Shown here one piece after another: positions 1 to 11,769 of a stretch of DNA of 64,000 nucleotides. The notes under the pieces are model-generated. The model searched no databases, was not told where the DNA came from, and saw only the letters and a program-made list of their open reading frames with translations. Where the stretch lies: positions 6,871,501 through 6,935,500 of the forward strand of contig BSQZ01000006.1 of assembly GCA_033239005.1 (NCBI GenBank), read 5' to 3'. The translations under genes and the position numbers were made by a program. Numbering within the stretch: position 1 is the stretch's first letter; every line of letters begins with the position of its first letter. Origin of the DNA: Lamellibrachia satsuma. Lineage: Eukaryota > Annelida > Polychaeta > Sabellida > Siboglinidae.

Positions 1-10
1 TCCTCACAAG

Positions 11-1990
11 ATGTCTAAATCCAAGACCAGCCACCCATGGGTTGACTATGAGACCCAGAAACTCATCAGGAGAAGATTACACAAAAGGTGGAAAAAGACA
101 TGCAGTGAAGAAACAAAGCATGAATTCAAGTCTCTCAAGCGACTCATCCAAAAGAGACTTCGCAGACAGTACTGGAAACACACGGAGGGTGTCTTCACTG
201 AAGACCAGACAGAGAAACCACAACTCAATAAAAAGTTTTGGGGCTTACATAAAGTCTACGAAAACTGAGGGGATAGGTGTATTTGCATTGAAGATTGGAG
301 GAAAACTCATCACGGATGCAGAAGGCCGAACGGAACTACTCAGCAAACAATTCAGTTCGGTCTTCAGCCCCAAAGACCAGATCATTGAGGAAAAGTTCCA
401 CCCGTCCTCCAACAACCCCGAAATAACAGTAAAGGGAGTGGAGAAACTCCTCAAGAACCTTAACCCCTGCAAAGCACAGGGACCAGATGGCCTCAGCCCA
501 AGAGTGCTACAGATGACAGCCAAGGAGACTGCACCAGCCTTCACCATACTTTATAAATCGTCATTGAACACAGGAATTTCCTGTAGATTGAAAAAGTATA
601 TGTCACCCCATCTTTAAAAAGGGAGAATGCTACAAAACTGAAAACTATCAACCCATATCATTAACTTAGAGTGTCCCATGCAAAATAATGGAGCATTTCC
701 TTGTTAGCCACATCATGTCCTGTGCAGAAAAACAAAGACCCGAACAGCATGGCTTCCACAACGGACATTCATGTGAAACCCAACTATTAGGAATTGATGA
801 AATTACAGAAATTTGGAGAGAGGAGTGCAGGAGGACGTGATAGTGTTGGACTTTTCTAAAGCCTTCGATAAAGTGAGCCACTGTTTGCTAATCCACAAGC
901 TGCGACACTATGGGATTAATGGCAACACCAATTTCTGGGTCCAAAGCATCCTCTGGGACATAGTGCAAACAGTGATGGTCAAAGGCAGCAAGTCAACTTT
1001 CACATCGGTCGACTCAGTAGTCCCCCAGGGCTCAGTACTTGGACCTACCCTCTTTCTCTTTTATATTAATGACCTCCCTGAGGGTATAACATAAAAAATC
1101 TGCATGTTTGCAGATAACACAATCTGCCATCGCCCAATAAAGACAAAAACAGTCCAAAATAAACTGCAGAGGGACCTGGATGCTCTCTCTCTCATTGGAA
1201 AGAGGCGTGATCCATGTCCTTCCACCCACAGATGTGTTCCATCCTGAGTGCTACGTGCAAATGGCAGACAGCAAAAGCTTCATACCAACTGCACTGACAT
1301 AAACGTTAACAAATTGAAATACCTAAGCATCCATATCAAGGGCGAGAACAACTGGAGTTCTCACATCAATGACACGGCAAACAAGACCCTAGGTTTTCTA
1401 AGACGAAACATCAAAATATGAAAATCAAAGAACCAACATACAAAGCCCTGGTAAGACCTGTCCTGGAATACGTCAGCTCAGTCTGGGATCCCCACACCAC
1501 CAAAGGTGTGACCATCACACTTCCTCCGTAGAATCTATGCTAGACACACTAAACTGGCAAACCCTCCAAATCCGTAGAAAGAAAGCACGCCTCAGTATGC
1601 TATATAAATATAACACAGGAACCATCTCAATTAACTCGCTGTTCCTCCCCACACTATCCGGTCCATGAAAAACAAACACTAGGAAGACCCATGACATCGG
1701 GTATGACCTTCCCTACCACTGTACGCAGTATAGGAAAATGTCATTTTTCCCATGCACAATAGCCGAGTGGAATAACCTGCCACAAGAAGTGGTATCTGCG
1801 ACCACCCTGGACTCTTGAGTCCAGGCTCCAGCGCCACTGCTGAATTCTATAAACACCTCTCCCATCCCCTTCCCTCCCTTTCTACATCCCCCAACCCCAC
1901 TAAATCACACTACTACATTTCTTCTCTCTTTCCTGCTGCCAAAGATTACCCCCAAAATGACAAAATCTTCAACCAAATGAAGGTGGTCAT
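11..1990 (+). mobile_element. Decayed non-LTR retrotransposon (LINE), RT region
   Basis: Plus-strand frames read through a LINE reverse transcriptase in order. A basic linker lies at 11-268. Residues GPDGLSPRVL (RT domain 1) lie near 480-515. VLDFSKAFDKV with the first catalytic Asp codon is at 849, VPQGSVLGP starts at 1020, and the catalytic box reads FADNT instead of FADDT at 1107-1121. A stop codon separates the last two. Homology fades through a C-terminal tail to about 1.8-2.0 kb. At least three frame changes and several stops mean the copy is dead, and the Asp-to-Asn change would also remove catalysis. The style fits the jockey/CR1 group. The 5' end lies outside the window. Confidence 0.85.
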
Positions 1991-2400
1991 TAAATAAAAG
2001 AAGACGCACACATTGCTTATTGAACTCATTGCTGGGTACTCTTAATATACTGGTTTATGGAGTTGTCACCATACTTAATTTTTTTTTTCTTGAATGTGGT
2101 GCTTTTATAGGAATGTTTCAGTGGCACCTTGTGTGGAATTGTGTGTTACTATGACATGTTAATGTTAAAAAATTAATTTTTAATAATCTGTTGCACACAT
2201 TCTGTCGATACTTCACACTTTGATAGAGCAATATATTGGCTACAAGATCCAAGCAGCAGCAGAAAGGCAAAGCTAATTTGTTTTCTTTTCAAGCTTACAA
2301 CACCTGGGTCCCTTCGGGTGCAACTTTTTTGAGGCCCAAAAAACTATGTTTTTGGTTTTGAAATCATTCTCACAGGCAAACAACCCAAACAACAACAGTG
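1991..2400. other. Non-coding, no recognisable feature
   Basis: AT-rich sequence between the LINE remnant and a 45-bp tandem repeat. I see no coding frame, RNA gene or repeat. Confidence 0.5.
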
Positions 2401-2762
2401 AAATATCTGGTGTAACCTCTAAATTTTTTTCACCATCATTCAATTAAATATCTGGTGTTATATCTTTATTATGTTCACAATCATTCAATTAAATATCTGG
2501 TGTTACCTCTTTATTTTGTTCACAATCATTCAATTAAATATCTGGTGTTATATATTTATTATGTTCACAATCTTTCAATGAAATATCTGGTGTTACCTCT
2601 TTATTATGTTCACAATCATTCAATGAAATATCTGGTGTTGCCTCTTTATTATGTTCACAATAATTCAATGAAATATCTGGTGCTACCTCTTTATTATGTT
2701 CACAATCATTCAATGAAATATCTGGTGTTACCTCTTTATTATGTTCACAATCATTCAATCAA
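2401..2762. repeat. 45-bp minisatellite, about 8 copies
   Basis: The unit contains AATATCTGGTGTTACCTC followed by a TTTATTATGTTCACAATCAT segment. It repeats every 45 bp with few substitutions. Because 45 is a multiple of three, both strands show open frames that only reflect the repeat. Confidence 0.95.
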
Positions 2763-2849
2763 AACCACATATTTATAGTTGTTCCCATTACAAAGTCCTG
2801 TTCCAATTTTAAATGGCTGAAGTGCTGACGACCTTTTGAGAATTTCTGG

Positions 2850-2930
2850 TACATACATACATATACATACATACATACATACATACATACATACATACAT
2901 ACATACATACATACATACATACATACATAA
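2850..2930. repeat. (CATA)n microsatellite
   Basis: About 80 bp of tetranucleotide ACAT repeats, nearly perfect. The same tetranucleotide is expanded again at 15.7-15.9 kb. Confidence 0.97.
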
Positions 2931-3023
2931 GACTGTACAATTTGTCAAACTTTTACTAAGCCTTTATATGTCATACATAGTTTGTAGCCATTGACTTAAC
3001 ATTATCAGCATGTTTTCCCACAG

Positions 3024-3128
3024 GAACTGCAAAAAGAGCACAACCCTCATGTGCCAAGAGTGCGAGAAATCATGAAAGAATTCGAGGCAGCCACAGAACT
3101 ATATCAACAGATGAGAGACGTCGATAAG
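3024..3128 (+). CDS. Candidate internal exon A of an unidentified host gene
   Basis: A pyrimidine-rich tract ending in CAG (3021-3023) precedes 35 codons in phase 0, followed by AAG and GTATAT at 3129, a good donor. The peptide is charged and probably helical: it begins ELQKEHNPHVPRVREIM and ends YQQMRDVDK. Length (105 bp), phase (0-0) and clean splice signals are typical of an animal internal exon. It does not resemble the mobile elements here. I do not recognise the protein; an alpha-helical or TPR-like scaffold is possible. Exon B starts in another phase under my best acceptor, so an exon may be missing between them. Confidence 0.6.
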
Positions 3129-3189
3129 GTATATATTGTGAATACAGCAAGATGTTTCTTAAAATATTCCATTAACTGTACTTTGTCTA

Positions 3190-4290
3190 CTGTCTGGAAG
3201 AGGAGGGAAGGAGATGGGAGGGAAGGACACAGTAGGGAAAGATACAGTAGGGAAGGAGACAGGAGGGAAGGAGACATGAGGGAAAGGGGTAGACAACAAG
3301 GAGACAGGTGACATGTTGACAGGAGGGAAGGTGATATGGTAGGCACAAGCAACACAGAGAGGGAGGGTACAACCGCTGTAGTTAAAAATACAGGCATTTA
3401 ACCAGCAAGCTAAAGCAGGCATGGGTTGGGCAGATAATTCTCAGTCAGGTATATCAGAATTGCAGGAGGATGACGATCAACACATTGGATTCATGTTGGA
3501 TTCATAGATCTGTGGGGATGCTTTGTTGGGAAAGAAGATATGTTTATGAGGGATGGGTTCCATCTTAATGGAAATGGGGCAGCAGTTTTTGCAGACAAAC
3601 TGTAAAACATACACTTGTGGGGGGACAGGACAAGAAGCCAGTAATACAAATAATTCGGCAAAGAAAAGTCCAGAAAACATTTCTGAGCTGGAGTTGCAAA
3701 TGCATGTGTGTTCACTGGAAGGAGCATGGTAAATAAGAAATGTGAATTAAACATTATGGTAGAAGATATTGACCCTCACATGATAGTTATAACTGAATCA
3801 TGTGCCAACAAAGACATATCAGTTGCTGAATTGGGACTGACAGGACTGGTTATGTATTGTTTAGGAAAGACAGTATATGAAAAAGGTTGAGTTATTTTAT
3901 ATATTAAAGGATCTATTCAGGCTGATGAAATACAATCAGAAAGGGATGCAAATTGCAATGCTGTTTGGTGCAATATTGTTACAGGAAATTCAACCTTAAT
4001 ATTTGCATTAATTTAACAACACCCAAAGAGAAACAAAGAGGATAATGAAGATTACAAAATGTTATAAAGAAATTGAGTAAAGGGGAATGTGTCATAATCG
4101 GGGATTTTAACCATGAACGTATACATTGGAAATCTGAAGAGAGTACATTGAGAACCAAAAATTTATTTTTAATACTGGATTGTTTCCTTACTCAACACAT
4201 GCTTGAACGTGTTAAATATGTATATATAAACACATTCACAAATCAATTAGCTAGCTTGATTAATTAGCTAGCTTGATTAAGTAAAATCAG
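3190..4290 (+). mobile_element. Decayed CR1-type LINE copy (ORF1 plus ORF2 start)
   Basis: This is a diverged copy of the family at 26655-30757, on the opposite strand. Arg/Gly/Glu-rich repeats at 3195-3340 match the repetitive linker of ORF1. DGFHLNG, the SGNH-hydrolase block V Asp-x-x-His, starts at 3552. Then come the endonuclease start (VEDIDPHMI near 3757) and IGDFNHERIHW near 4097. Several stops and frameshifts break it, and the RT half is missing. It begins just after candidate exon A, so it would be an intronic insertion. Confidence 0.85.
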
Positions 4291-4299
4291 AAAGTAAAA

Positions 4300-4565
4300 A
4301 TAAAAAGCAACGCAAAAGAAAATTCCACAAAGGTAGAGGCACCAAGTCTATTGCCGTGGCGGTAGCACTACCGCTTTTTCTTCAAGTTCTACCAAATCTA
4401 CTGCTCTACTGCTTTTGAGCCAAAATCTACTGACAAACCACAATTTCAAAGTTAAAACATTTACTCATTTCGAACCCAAATATACCACCAAACCACCACT
4501 AGAAATGCAACAGAAATGCACCAAGATTAAGTTAATATACTGTAAAATAATAAAATTCTTCCGCT
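4300..4565. other. Non-coding spacer
   Basis: AT-rich sequence with loosely repeated TCTACTG words near 4345-4435. No gene is visible. Confidence 0.5.
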
Positions 4566-4569
4566 AGGA

Positions 4570-5872
4570 GGGGAACCCCCTTCCACACTCCCCCTTCCAC
4601 CCTCTGCTTCCACACCCACTTCCAAACTCCCCCTTCCACACTCCCTCTTCTACATTCCCCCTTCCACACTCCTCCTTCCACATTCCCCCTTCCATACTCC
4701 CCTTCCACACTCCCCTTCCACACTCCCCCTTACACACTCCCCTTCCACACTCCCCCTTCCACACTCCCCCTTCCACACTCCCCCTTCCACACACCCCTTC
4801 CACACTCCCCTTCCACACTCCCCCTTCCACACTCCCCCTTCCACACTCGCCCTTCCACACTCCCCTTCCACACCCCCCCTTCCACACTCCCCCTTCCACA
4901 CTCCCCATTCCACACTCCCCTTCCACACTCCCCTTCCACACTCCCCCTTCCACACTCCCCCTTCCACACTCCCCATTCCACACTCCCCTTCCACACTCCC
5001 CATTCCACACTCCCCCTTCCACACTCCCACTTCCACACTCCCCCTTCCACACGCTCCCTTCCACACTCCCCTTCCACATTCCCACACCCCCTTCCACACT
5101 CCCCTTCCACACTCCCCCTTCCACACTCCCCTTCCACACTCCCCCTTCCACACTCCCCCTTCCACACTCCCCTTCCACACTCCCCCTTCCACACTCCCCA
5201 GCCAGATCCTTATCTACTACCCTCACCCTTCCACACTCCCCTTCCACACGCCCCCTTCCACACTCCCCCTTCCACACTCCCCCTTCCACATCCCCCTCCC
5301 ACACTCCCCTTCCACACTCCCCTTCCACACTCCCCCTTCCAATCTCCCCCTTCCACACTCCCCCTTCCACACTCCCCAGCCAGATCCTTATCTACTACCC
5401 TCACCCTTCCACACTCCCCCTTCCACACACCCCTTCCACACTCCCCTTCCACACTCCCCTTCCACACTCACCCTTCCACACTCCCCTTCCACACTCCCCC
5501 TCCACACTCCCCTTCCACACTCCCCTTCCACACTCCCCCTTCCACACTCCCCTTCCACACTCCCCTTCCACATTCCCCTCCCACACTCCCCCTTCCACAC
5601 TCCCCTTCCACACTCCCCTTCCACACTCCCCCTTCCACCTCCCCCTTCCACACTCCCCTACCACACTCCCCTTCCACCTCCCCTTCCACACTCCCCTTCC
5701 ACACTCCCCTTCCACACTCCCCTTCCACACTCCCCTTCCACACTCCCCCTTCCACACTCCCCCTTCCACACTCCCCTTCCACACTCCCCTTCCACACTCC
5801 CCCTTCCGCACTCCCCTTCCACACTCCCCCTTCCACACTCCCCAGCCAGATCCTTATCTACTACCCTCACAT
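4570..5872. repeat. 1.3-kb C-rich minisatellite, 15-16 bp unit
   Basis: Tandem CTTCCACACTCCCC units differ mainly by one C, giving 15- and 16-bp versions. A 27-bp non-repeat word beginning AGCCAGATCCTTATCTAC recurs at about 5199, 5378 and 5843, marking higher-order duplication. The Gly/Glu/Trp-rich minus-strand open frames are artefacts of the repeat. The strong C/G strand asymmetry could allow non-B DNA. Confidence 0.97.
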
Positions 5873-6066
5873 CACGAAAAGCAGTGGATCTACCACTTTT
5901 GGTGCAATGTTACTTGGCACCTCTGACAAAGGTAACTATTAATATATGAGAATAACATGCAGAAGAATAAGACGACAATAAAATGCTGGATCCTTTTAAC
6001 GTGAAACAAAAGTTATGGTTTACTCCGAATTTGTTCTAAAAGTGGGAAATTCTGGTCAAATCACAG

Positions 6067-6254
6067 TTTTTCTGATGGCTGAAATATTGACCAGGGCACT
6101 GAGGCTTGATGACTACGTGACCAATAAGCAAACATACCTTCAATTAGTTCTTGGAAAATCAGTGCAGCTGGAACTTCTGCTGCGATGTGTACATGTCTTT
6201 GACCAGATCAAGGGCCGACAGGTATACACTGAAGCAACGGAAACTCTCAAACAA
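6067..6254 (+). CDS. Candidate internal exon B of an unidentified host gene
   Basis: Between CACAG (ending 6066) and CAA|GTGAGC (donor at 6255) one frame encodes about 62 residues, including LRLDDYVTNKQTYLQLVLGK and VHVFDQIKGRQVYTEATETL. Composition is that of an ordinary folded helical protein. The donor matches consensus well; the acceptor has a weak pyrimidine tract, and a second AG ends at 6094. The exon ends in phase 0, compatible with candidate exon C at 44974. I do not recognise the family. Confidence 0.6.
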
Positions 6255-7989
6255 GTGAGCTGCTAAGTCAAAATGGCATGGATTTAAACTGGGCCATGGC
6301 AGTTCATCTCCAGTTAGTGCAGAGAGACATCCATCTCTCCCTAAACTCTCTTTTTTCTGTCTGCAGAAGACAGACAGTGTCTGCAAACTAATCCTGTCAC
6401 TGGCCCTGTCATGTTTAATGACCAGGTCCAGACATTTACCCGAGAAAGTTTTGCAGGGTAGGAAGGATGAAGTGCTCTTCTGCACGGCTACTTCCCATAG
6501 AAATTCAATTTATCCCCAGGTTCCACAATGTGCTGCTTCGATCAGGGGCTCTTCCCCTTCTAGGGTGCGTTTAAGTTTCCAAACTGCTATCTCTACTAGA
6601 GGAAACCCTTACACTTACACAGGACATACACAATGCTCACAAGGGCGATTAACCCCATCTACTCATGGTCGTAGTTCTCTTTCTACACGACAACAGGGTA
6701 GGGGTGCCAAGTCATCTTTTTGACACTTATCCCCTGGGTACGCACGAGGCCAAACCTCCTACACCCAACCCAGCAAGTGCTCGTCTTTCCAAGGTTAATG
6801 GCAACAGAAATGTTGCGATCCTTGGATCGTTTCCATTTTACAAACAGACAAGAGTCTCCTTCCTCACATGCCACCCAACTTATTAATCTGATCCTCACTC
6901 CCAGACCAGAAGGTTAGTCTGGCAGATGTTGGTCAAGAAGATGCTGGGGAAGGAAACTGTCGAGGTCGTTCGAGACCTATAAACACCAGGCTTTTGCAGT
7001 CAACTTTTCGAGGTACCCAAGCCTCCAGGGAAATTGAAACCAGTTATCGACCTCTCCTACCTGAATCAATTCCTAATTATTCCCCATTTTCACATGGACA
7101 CAGCTGAGTGTATCAGAACTTTACTTCCCAGAGGGACCTGGGTTACATCCATCGAACTGATGGATGCTTATTTCCACATCAGATAGACTGGAAGTATCTG
7201 CGTTTCCAAGTTAATGGACAAACTTATCAGTTTCATGCTCTCCCATTCAGCATCGCTTCCAAGGTCATGATGCAGATAAAGATTATCATGCACAAGATGG
7301 GCTTTCAACTTTTCCAGTACTTACATGACTGACTGATACAAGCACCATCATACGACCTGTGTATGACTCACATGCAACAGGTCTTACACCTGTGTCCCGA
7401 GATGGGACTGCTTATGAATTGGATAAAATCAAACTTAATCCCATCACAGCAGTTCCTATTCCTGGGTACCACTTCGACATGGTAAAGTTTGTTGTGTTGC
7501 CTCCAGCAGACTGATTCAACAAGGTTCAGCCTATAGTTGATTTTCCCATTAGTGGCCATGTTAACGGTTTGCATGATTATAAGAAAATTTGACCATCAAG
7601 AATTCCAAAACTTTTTTCCTGCCACTGTCATGTCAAGAAATAATGTGTTTTGGGGATCCCCAATACTTCCCCCCAAACCTGAGGCCCACATTTTCATGGA
7701 TGCATCCAACATGGGTTGGGGGCTCACTGGAATTGGGAGATGATATCGGGACCTGGTCAGGTCAGGCCTAGAGTCCCTTTTATATATATCAATGTTCTGG
7801 TATTACACGTGATTTGCCTAGCAATCTCCCGTTGGCTTCCCTAGTTGTCTGGACTGTCATGCAGTGATGGTAGCGACCGACAACTCGACTGTGGCGTCAT
7901 ACATCAACAGACAGGGAGGTACTCATTCGATCAATCTGTTTCAGCATGTCCGAGAACTTATCTTGGTGTGTCACCATCACAGTGGCTGA

Positions 7990-8888
7990 AATTAGCAAAA
8001 AAAGAATGAACTGGCCCAGATTTTTTTAACTGACCCAGTTCTATTTTGAACCAGCCCAGGTGAATTTGAACTGGCCCCACAAAAATGTATTAATCATAAG
8101 TATACGTAATAAAGCAAAATTTTTGTGTGTAAAACTAAAACTTTAAATTAGATAAATAATAATTTAATAAATATAAAATAAATATAAACCGTACCAAATA
8201 ATTATTGTCATTCATTTCTTATAACAAGCATACAAGTAAAGTAAAGTGATGAATTTAACAAACATTTCAATGTGAATTTTAGTTGCTAAACAGTTACAAT
8301 TGTTGAAGTAACATTATGTTTGATGCTGATGTTTTGCGGGCATTGCCACTGCCCTGGGCCTGGCATGGTATTCCGTTCTCAATTCCCTCCAAATCGAAGC
8401 CTCCAAATTCACAGCCAAATATCACATTAATCAGAATGTCTTGGCACATTATTTTGTCAATCGGATTGTCTGCCTCCTTAGTATCACCAGTATGAAGTTA
8501 ATTGGCATAATATCCTTCAAACATTGTTGGACCCTACAATTCTGTCAACTTCGTCCGCCACATTTGCTTTGATGTTTCCCTGGTATTCCCCAAGATACTG
8601 ACGTCATTAAATGTGAATCATCCATGTTACAAATGCCAGGGGTTTCCTGTGCATGTGTGGACTTCAGCTTTGCCTTCGCAGTGATTGTCGCTGGCAAGGA
8701 AGAAGTAGTTGGTCACAATTACATTATATATTGAATTAGCATAGATATGTAAGTACTGTAATGTGCATCAGTAATACAATTCAACCCAACCTTGGCCGAT
8801 AACTGAATCGGCAGAAAGCATTTTGAATCAGCAGCCACCGCTGAGAAAAAGGCCTTAATTTCAAACACTGTCATCAGGGCATCAACCT
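7990..8888. mobile_element. Insertion splitting the DIRS RNase H region
   Basis: DIRS coding similarity stops near 7985 and resumes at about 8890 (HVPG and NVLVDRLSHPGQL), so about 0.9 kb was inserted. The left part has ACTGRCCCAG-like words repeated at 8010-8080. On the minus strand two patches look protein-like: VFEIKAFFSAVAADSKCFL (about 8870-8815), followed by a donor-like AAG|GTTGGG, and DNPIDKIMCQDILINVIFG (about 8475-8415). I do not recognise the protein and cannot show target duplications. Confidence 0.55.
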
Positions 8889-9205
8889 GCAAGCTTAGCA
8901 CGTTCCGGGCCAGTAGAATGTGCTCGTGGACAGGTTATCCCATCCAGGCCAGTTAATGTCAACAGAATGGGCCCTCAACCACCAGGCTTTCAAGGCTATA
9001 ACAACACATTGGGAATGCCCGATGGTAGATCTGTTTGTCACTCGGTGGACACACAACGTCCTCTGTTTGTGTCCCTAATACCAGATCCAAGGGCTATGGC
9101 AGTAAATGATCTGTCAATCAGTTGGAACACATGCGGGCATACGAATATCCACCACAGGCAATTCTTCCACTCATTCTGTCAAAACTTTCTCAGGAGGCAT
9201 GCAAA

Positions 9206-9640
9206 TTAAAGTGAAACAAAAGTCATGGTTTTTGGCCTACACATCTTACTAACTTAGTTACTAAAACATAGCCATTTGTAACTACAATTATGAATATCAC
9301 ACCAGTGGTTTACTAGAAAAACCTTGTTTAACACACAACATTTTAATTTCATGGGCCACGCCATACTGTTAGGTAACACTGTGTCACGAGTGCGGTATTC
9401 TGGTAATATTCGCTTGCCAAATGAAAATATATTCGTGTACGCCTATTCCTATTGTTGCCATTAGGATATGGCCATGTTATTTTGCGTTGAAACTCAATTC
9501 ATGTAACATATTTTGGCCTTTGTTTTTCTAAACTAGTCTTCTTTCTGGTAAAATAACATGTTTGTTTGAGACTTTACATTGGTTCTGTGTATGCCGGTCT
9601 CCCTTAATATGTCACTTTAGTCTAGCTCACCCTGATTTTT
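9206..9640. other. Non-coding segment inside the DIRS element
   Basis: No coding similarity is visible here. GTGAAACAAAAGTYATGGTT occurs at both 6001 and 9211, suggesting a small shared repeat near the element start and this segment. Confidence 0.4.
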
Positions 9641-9925
9641 ATAGAACTGCCCATGCGCTTATCAGTCGCACTGGTTAACATGTAACAACTACCTCCCATT
9701 CCCTTGCTACTCGCACAAGCAAACAGCAGGATTGTTATAGAACTGCCCATGTGCTTATCAGTCGCACTGGTTAACATGTAACAACTACCTCTCATTCCCT
9801 TGCTACTCGCACAAGCAAACAGCAGGATTGTTATAGAACTGCCCATGCGCTTATCAGTCGCACTGGTTAGCATGTAACAACTACCTCTCATTCCCTTGCT
9901 ACTCGCACAAGCAAACGGCAGGATT
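9640..9925. repeat. 96-bp tandem repeat, 3 copies, at the DIRS recombinase start
   Basis: Three nearly identical units start at about 9640, 9735 and 9831, each containing TTATAGAACTGCCCATG and CTCGCACAAGCAAAC. The last unit runs into the recombinase reading frame, so the element's own sequence was amplified. Confidence 0.93.
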
Positions 9926-10344
9926 GTTCACAGGAATCCAGCGAATCTCCTGCCTTCACATGTGGAGATTATCCGGGAATCTCTCCAAAAGGGAGATTTT
10001 TTCCCAGCAGTTGCCCAATGCGCCGCTAGAGCTCAACGAGATTCCACTCTTGGAATATTTGAGTCAAAGTGGAAAATTTTCGTTCGTTGGTGCCAAGAAT
10101 GGGAAATGTCTCCGCTCACACTATCACAGCCTCTGAGTTAGTTTTAGTGGATATTTTACTTGAATTACATTCTGACAAGAAGTTATTTCCACTATAGAAG
10201 GCTATTCAGTGGCTACAGCTAGCACCTTGAGAGCTACCATAGATATAACAGTTGGCAGGAATACTTCTATCAAAGCTCCTTTTAGAAATCTACAACTTGA
10301 ACAAGTACGTGTTACTAGACCTTTTCCAGTATGTGATTTGCCCT

Positions 10345-10868
10345 TCATTCTATGTGCTTTGAGACAGTCCCCATTTGTCCTTCATTCTACATGCTTTGAG
10401 ACTGTCCCCATTTGTCCTTCATTCTACATGCTTTGAGACAGCCCCCATTTGTCCTTCATTCTACATGCTTTGAGACAGTCCCCATTTTCTTTCATTCTAC
10501 ATGCTTTGAGACAGCCCCCATTTGTCCTTCATTCTACATGCTTTGAGACTGTCCCCATTTGTCCTTCATTCTACATGCTTTGAGGCAGCCCCCATTTGCC
10601 AGACCCTATCTGTCCTTCATTCTACATGCTTTGAGACAGCCCCCATTTGTTCTTCATTCTACATGCTTTGAGACAGTCCCCATTTGTCCTTCATTCTACA
10701 TGCTTTGAGACAGCCCCCATTTGTCCTTCATTCTACATGCTTTGAGACAGCCCCCATTTGTCCTTCGTTCTACATGCTTTGAGACAGCCAGCCCCCATTT
10801 GTCCTTCATTCTACATGTTTTGAGACAATCCCCATTTGTCCTCCATTCTACGTGCTTTGAGACTGTCC
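10345..10868. repeat. 37-bp minisatellite, about 14 copies, inside the recombinase remnant
   Basis: The unit includes TCCTTCATTCTACATGCTTT and a GAGACAGCCCCCATTTG tail. It begins exactly where the recombinase peptide CDLPFILCALRQSPF would be encoded, so the seed was coding DNA. The period is not a multiple of three. Confidence 0.95.
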
Positions 10869-10985
10869 CCTGTTTATCCCTTGAGCAAAGCTTAGGATAA
10901 GTTTCTTACTTGGAAGACAGTTTTTCTTATCGCTTTAGCTTCTAGTAAGAGACATAAAGAACATGCTGGTTTGGTATGTAAACCA

Positions 10986-11280
10986 GATTGGTCTGAAGTC
11001 ACATTAAGAGTTGGTCTGTCCTTCCTTTCAAACACACAACTCATCAAGTCTGAAGTCACATTGAGGGTAGGTCTCTCCTTCCTTTCAAACACACAACTCA
11101 TCAAGTCTGAAGTCACATTGAGGGTTGGTCTCTCCTTCCTTTCAAACACACAACTCATCAAGTCTGAAGTCACATTGAGGGTTGGTCTCTCCTTCCTTTC
11201 AAACACACAACTCATCAAGTCTGAAGTCAAATTGAGGGTAGGTCTCTCCTTCCTTTCAAACACACAACTCATCAAGTCTG
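10986..11280. repeat. 57-bp (19-residue) in-frame repeat, 5 copies, inside the recombinase remnant
   Basis: The peptide SEVTLRVGLSFLSNTQLIK is encoded five times in a row. Period and frame are kept and the copies differ by few bases, so the expansion is recent relative to the decay of the element. Confidence 0.95.
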
Positions 11281-11769
11281 GTCCTAAAGCTATTTTGTTG
11301 TGCACTATTCCAGCACTTGACACAGACTTGAGTGCAGACATGGCCTCTGGCCAGTTGTTATGCCCAATATGGGCACTACGTTTTTAATTAGAACGTACTA
11401 TATCTAGGAGACGGGATAAACAGCTGCTTTTCATCTCGTTTAAACCAAGCTGCCAGGGTGATATTGCCCCTTCTAACATTTCTTCATGACTACGTAAACT
11501 TATTATTACTTGCTGTGAATTAGCACATAAAGAAGCTTTAGTAGAACATGATGTTAAAGCATATCAAGTAAGATAACTGGCAGCATTGCTAGCATTCCAT
11601 CACCAAGCCTCCATGGAAGAAATCTTACAAGCTGGCATGTGGAGATCACTCAATACTTTTGTGGATTTCTACCTAAAAGACTTGTCACTCCAGTCAGCTG
11701 GTCTGTTACAACTGAGACCAATAGTAGCAGCAGAAACCCTGCTGATGCCACAACAACAGTAAGGTAAGC

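Larger units (their letters stand above)
9896..11760 (+). pseudogene. DIRS tyrosine recombinase remnant with two internal repeat expansions
   Basis: The N-terminal core-binding part reads FESKWKIFVRWCQEW near 10060. The catalytic part resumes near 10895 (WKTVFLIALASSKRHKEHAG) and continues through FLSNTQLIKSG. The box II H-x-x-R reads YQVR at 11562-11573 and is followed by a stop at 11574. The likely tyrosine nucleophile lies in DFYLKD, with the Tyr codon at 11670-11672. The expected His is replaced by Tyr, and 37-bp and 57-bp repeats have grown inside the gene. It would join circular cDNA to the genome in live DIRS elements; this copy cannot be functional. Confidence 0.8.
6275..11765 (+). 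mobile_element. Decayed DIRS-type (tyrosine recombinase) retrotransposon
   Basis: The order RT, RNase H, then tyrosine recombinase, with no aspartic protease or DDE integrase, is that of DIRS elements. RT: KYLRFQVNGQTYQFHALPF starts near 7192, and the catalytic box reads YLHD (expected YLDD) at 7318-7329, followed by a stop. RNase H: IFMDASNMGWG near 7693 and VATDNSTVASYINRQGGTH near 7870. The recombinase is listed separately. The copy has many frameshifts and stops, one clear insertion (7990-8888) and three internal tandem repeats. The likely gag-side sequence at 6300-7000 is too decayed to define. I found no terminal repeats. Confidence 0.85.

Noticed and set aside
2455..2778. 107-codon Tyr/His-rich frame resembling a repeat protein
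   Set aside because: Translation of a 45-bp tandem repeat with nothing coding on either side.
4532..5870. Long minus-strand Gly/Glu/Trp-rich open frames (up to 268 codons)
   Set aside because: They are the translated C-rich minisatellite. All three frames look alike, and no start or splice context supports a gene.
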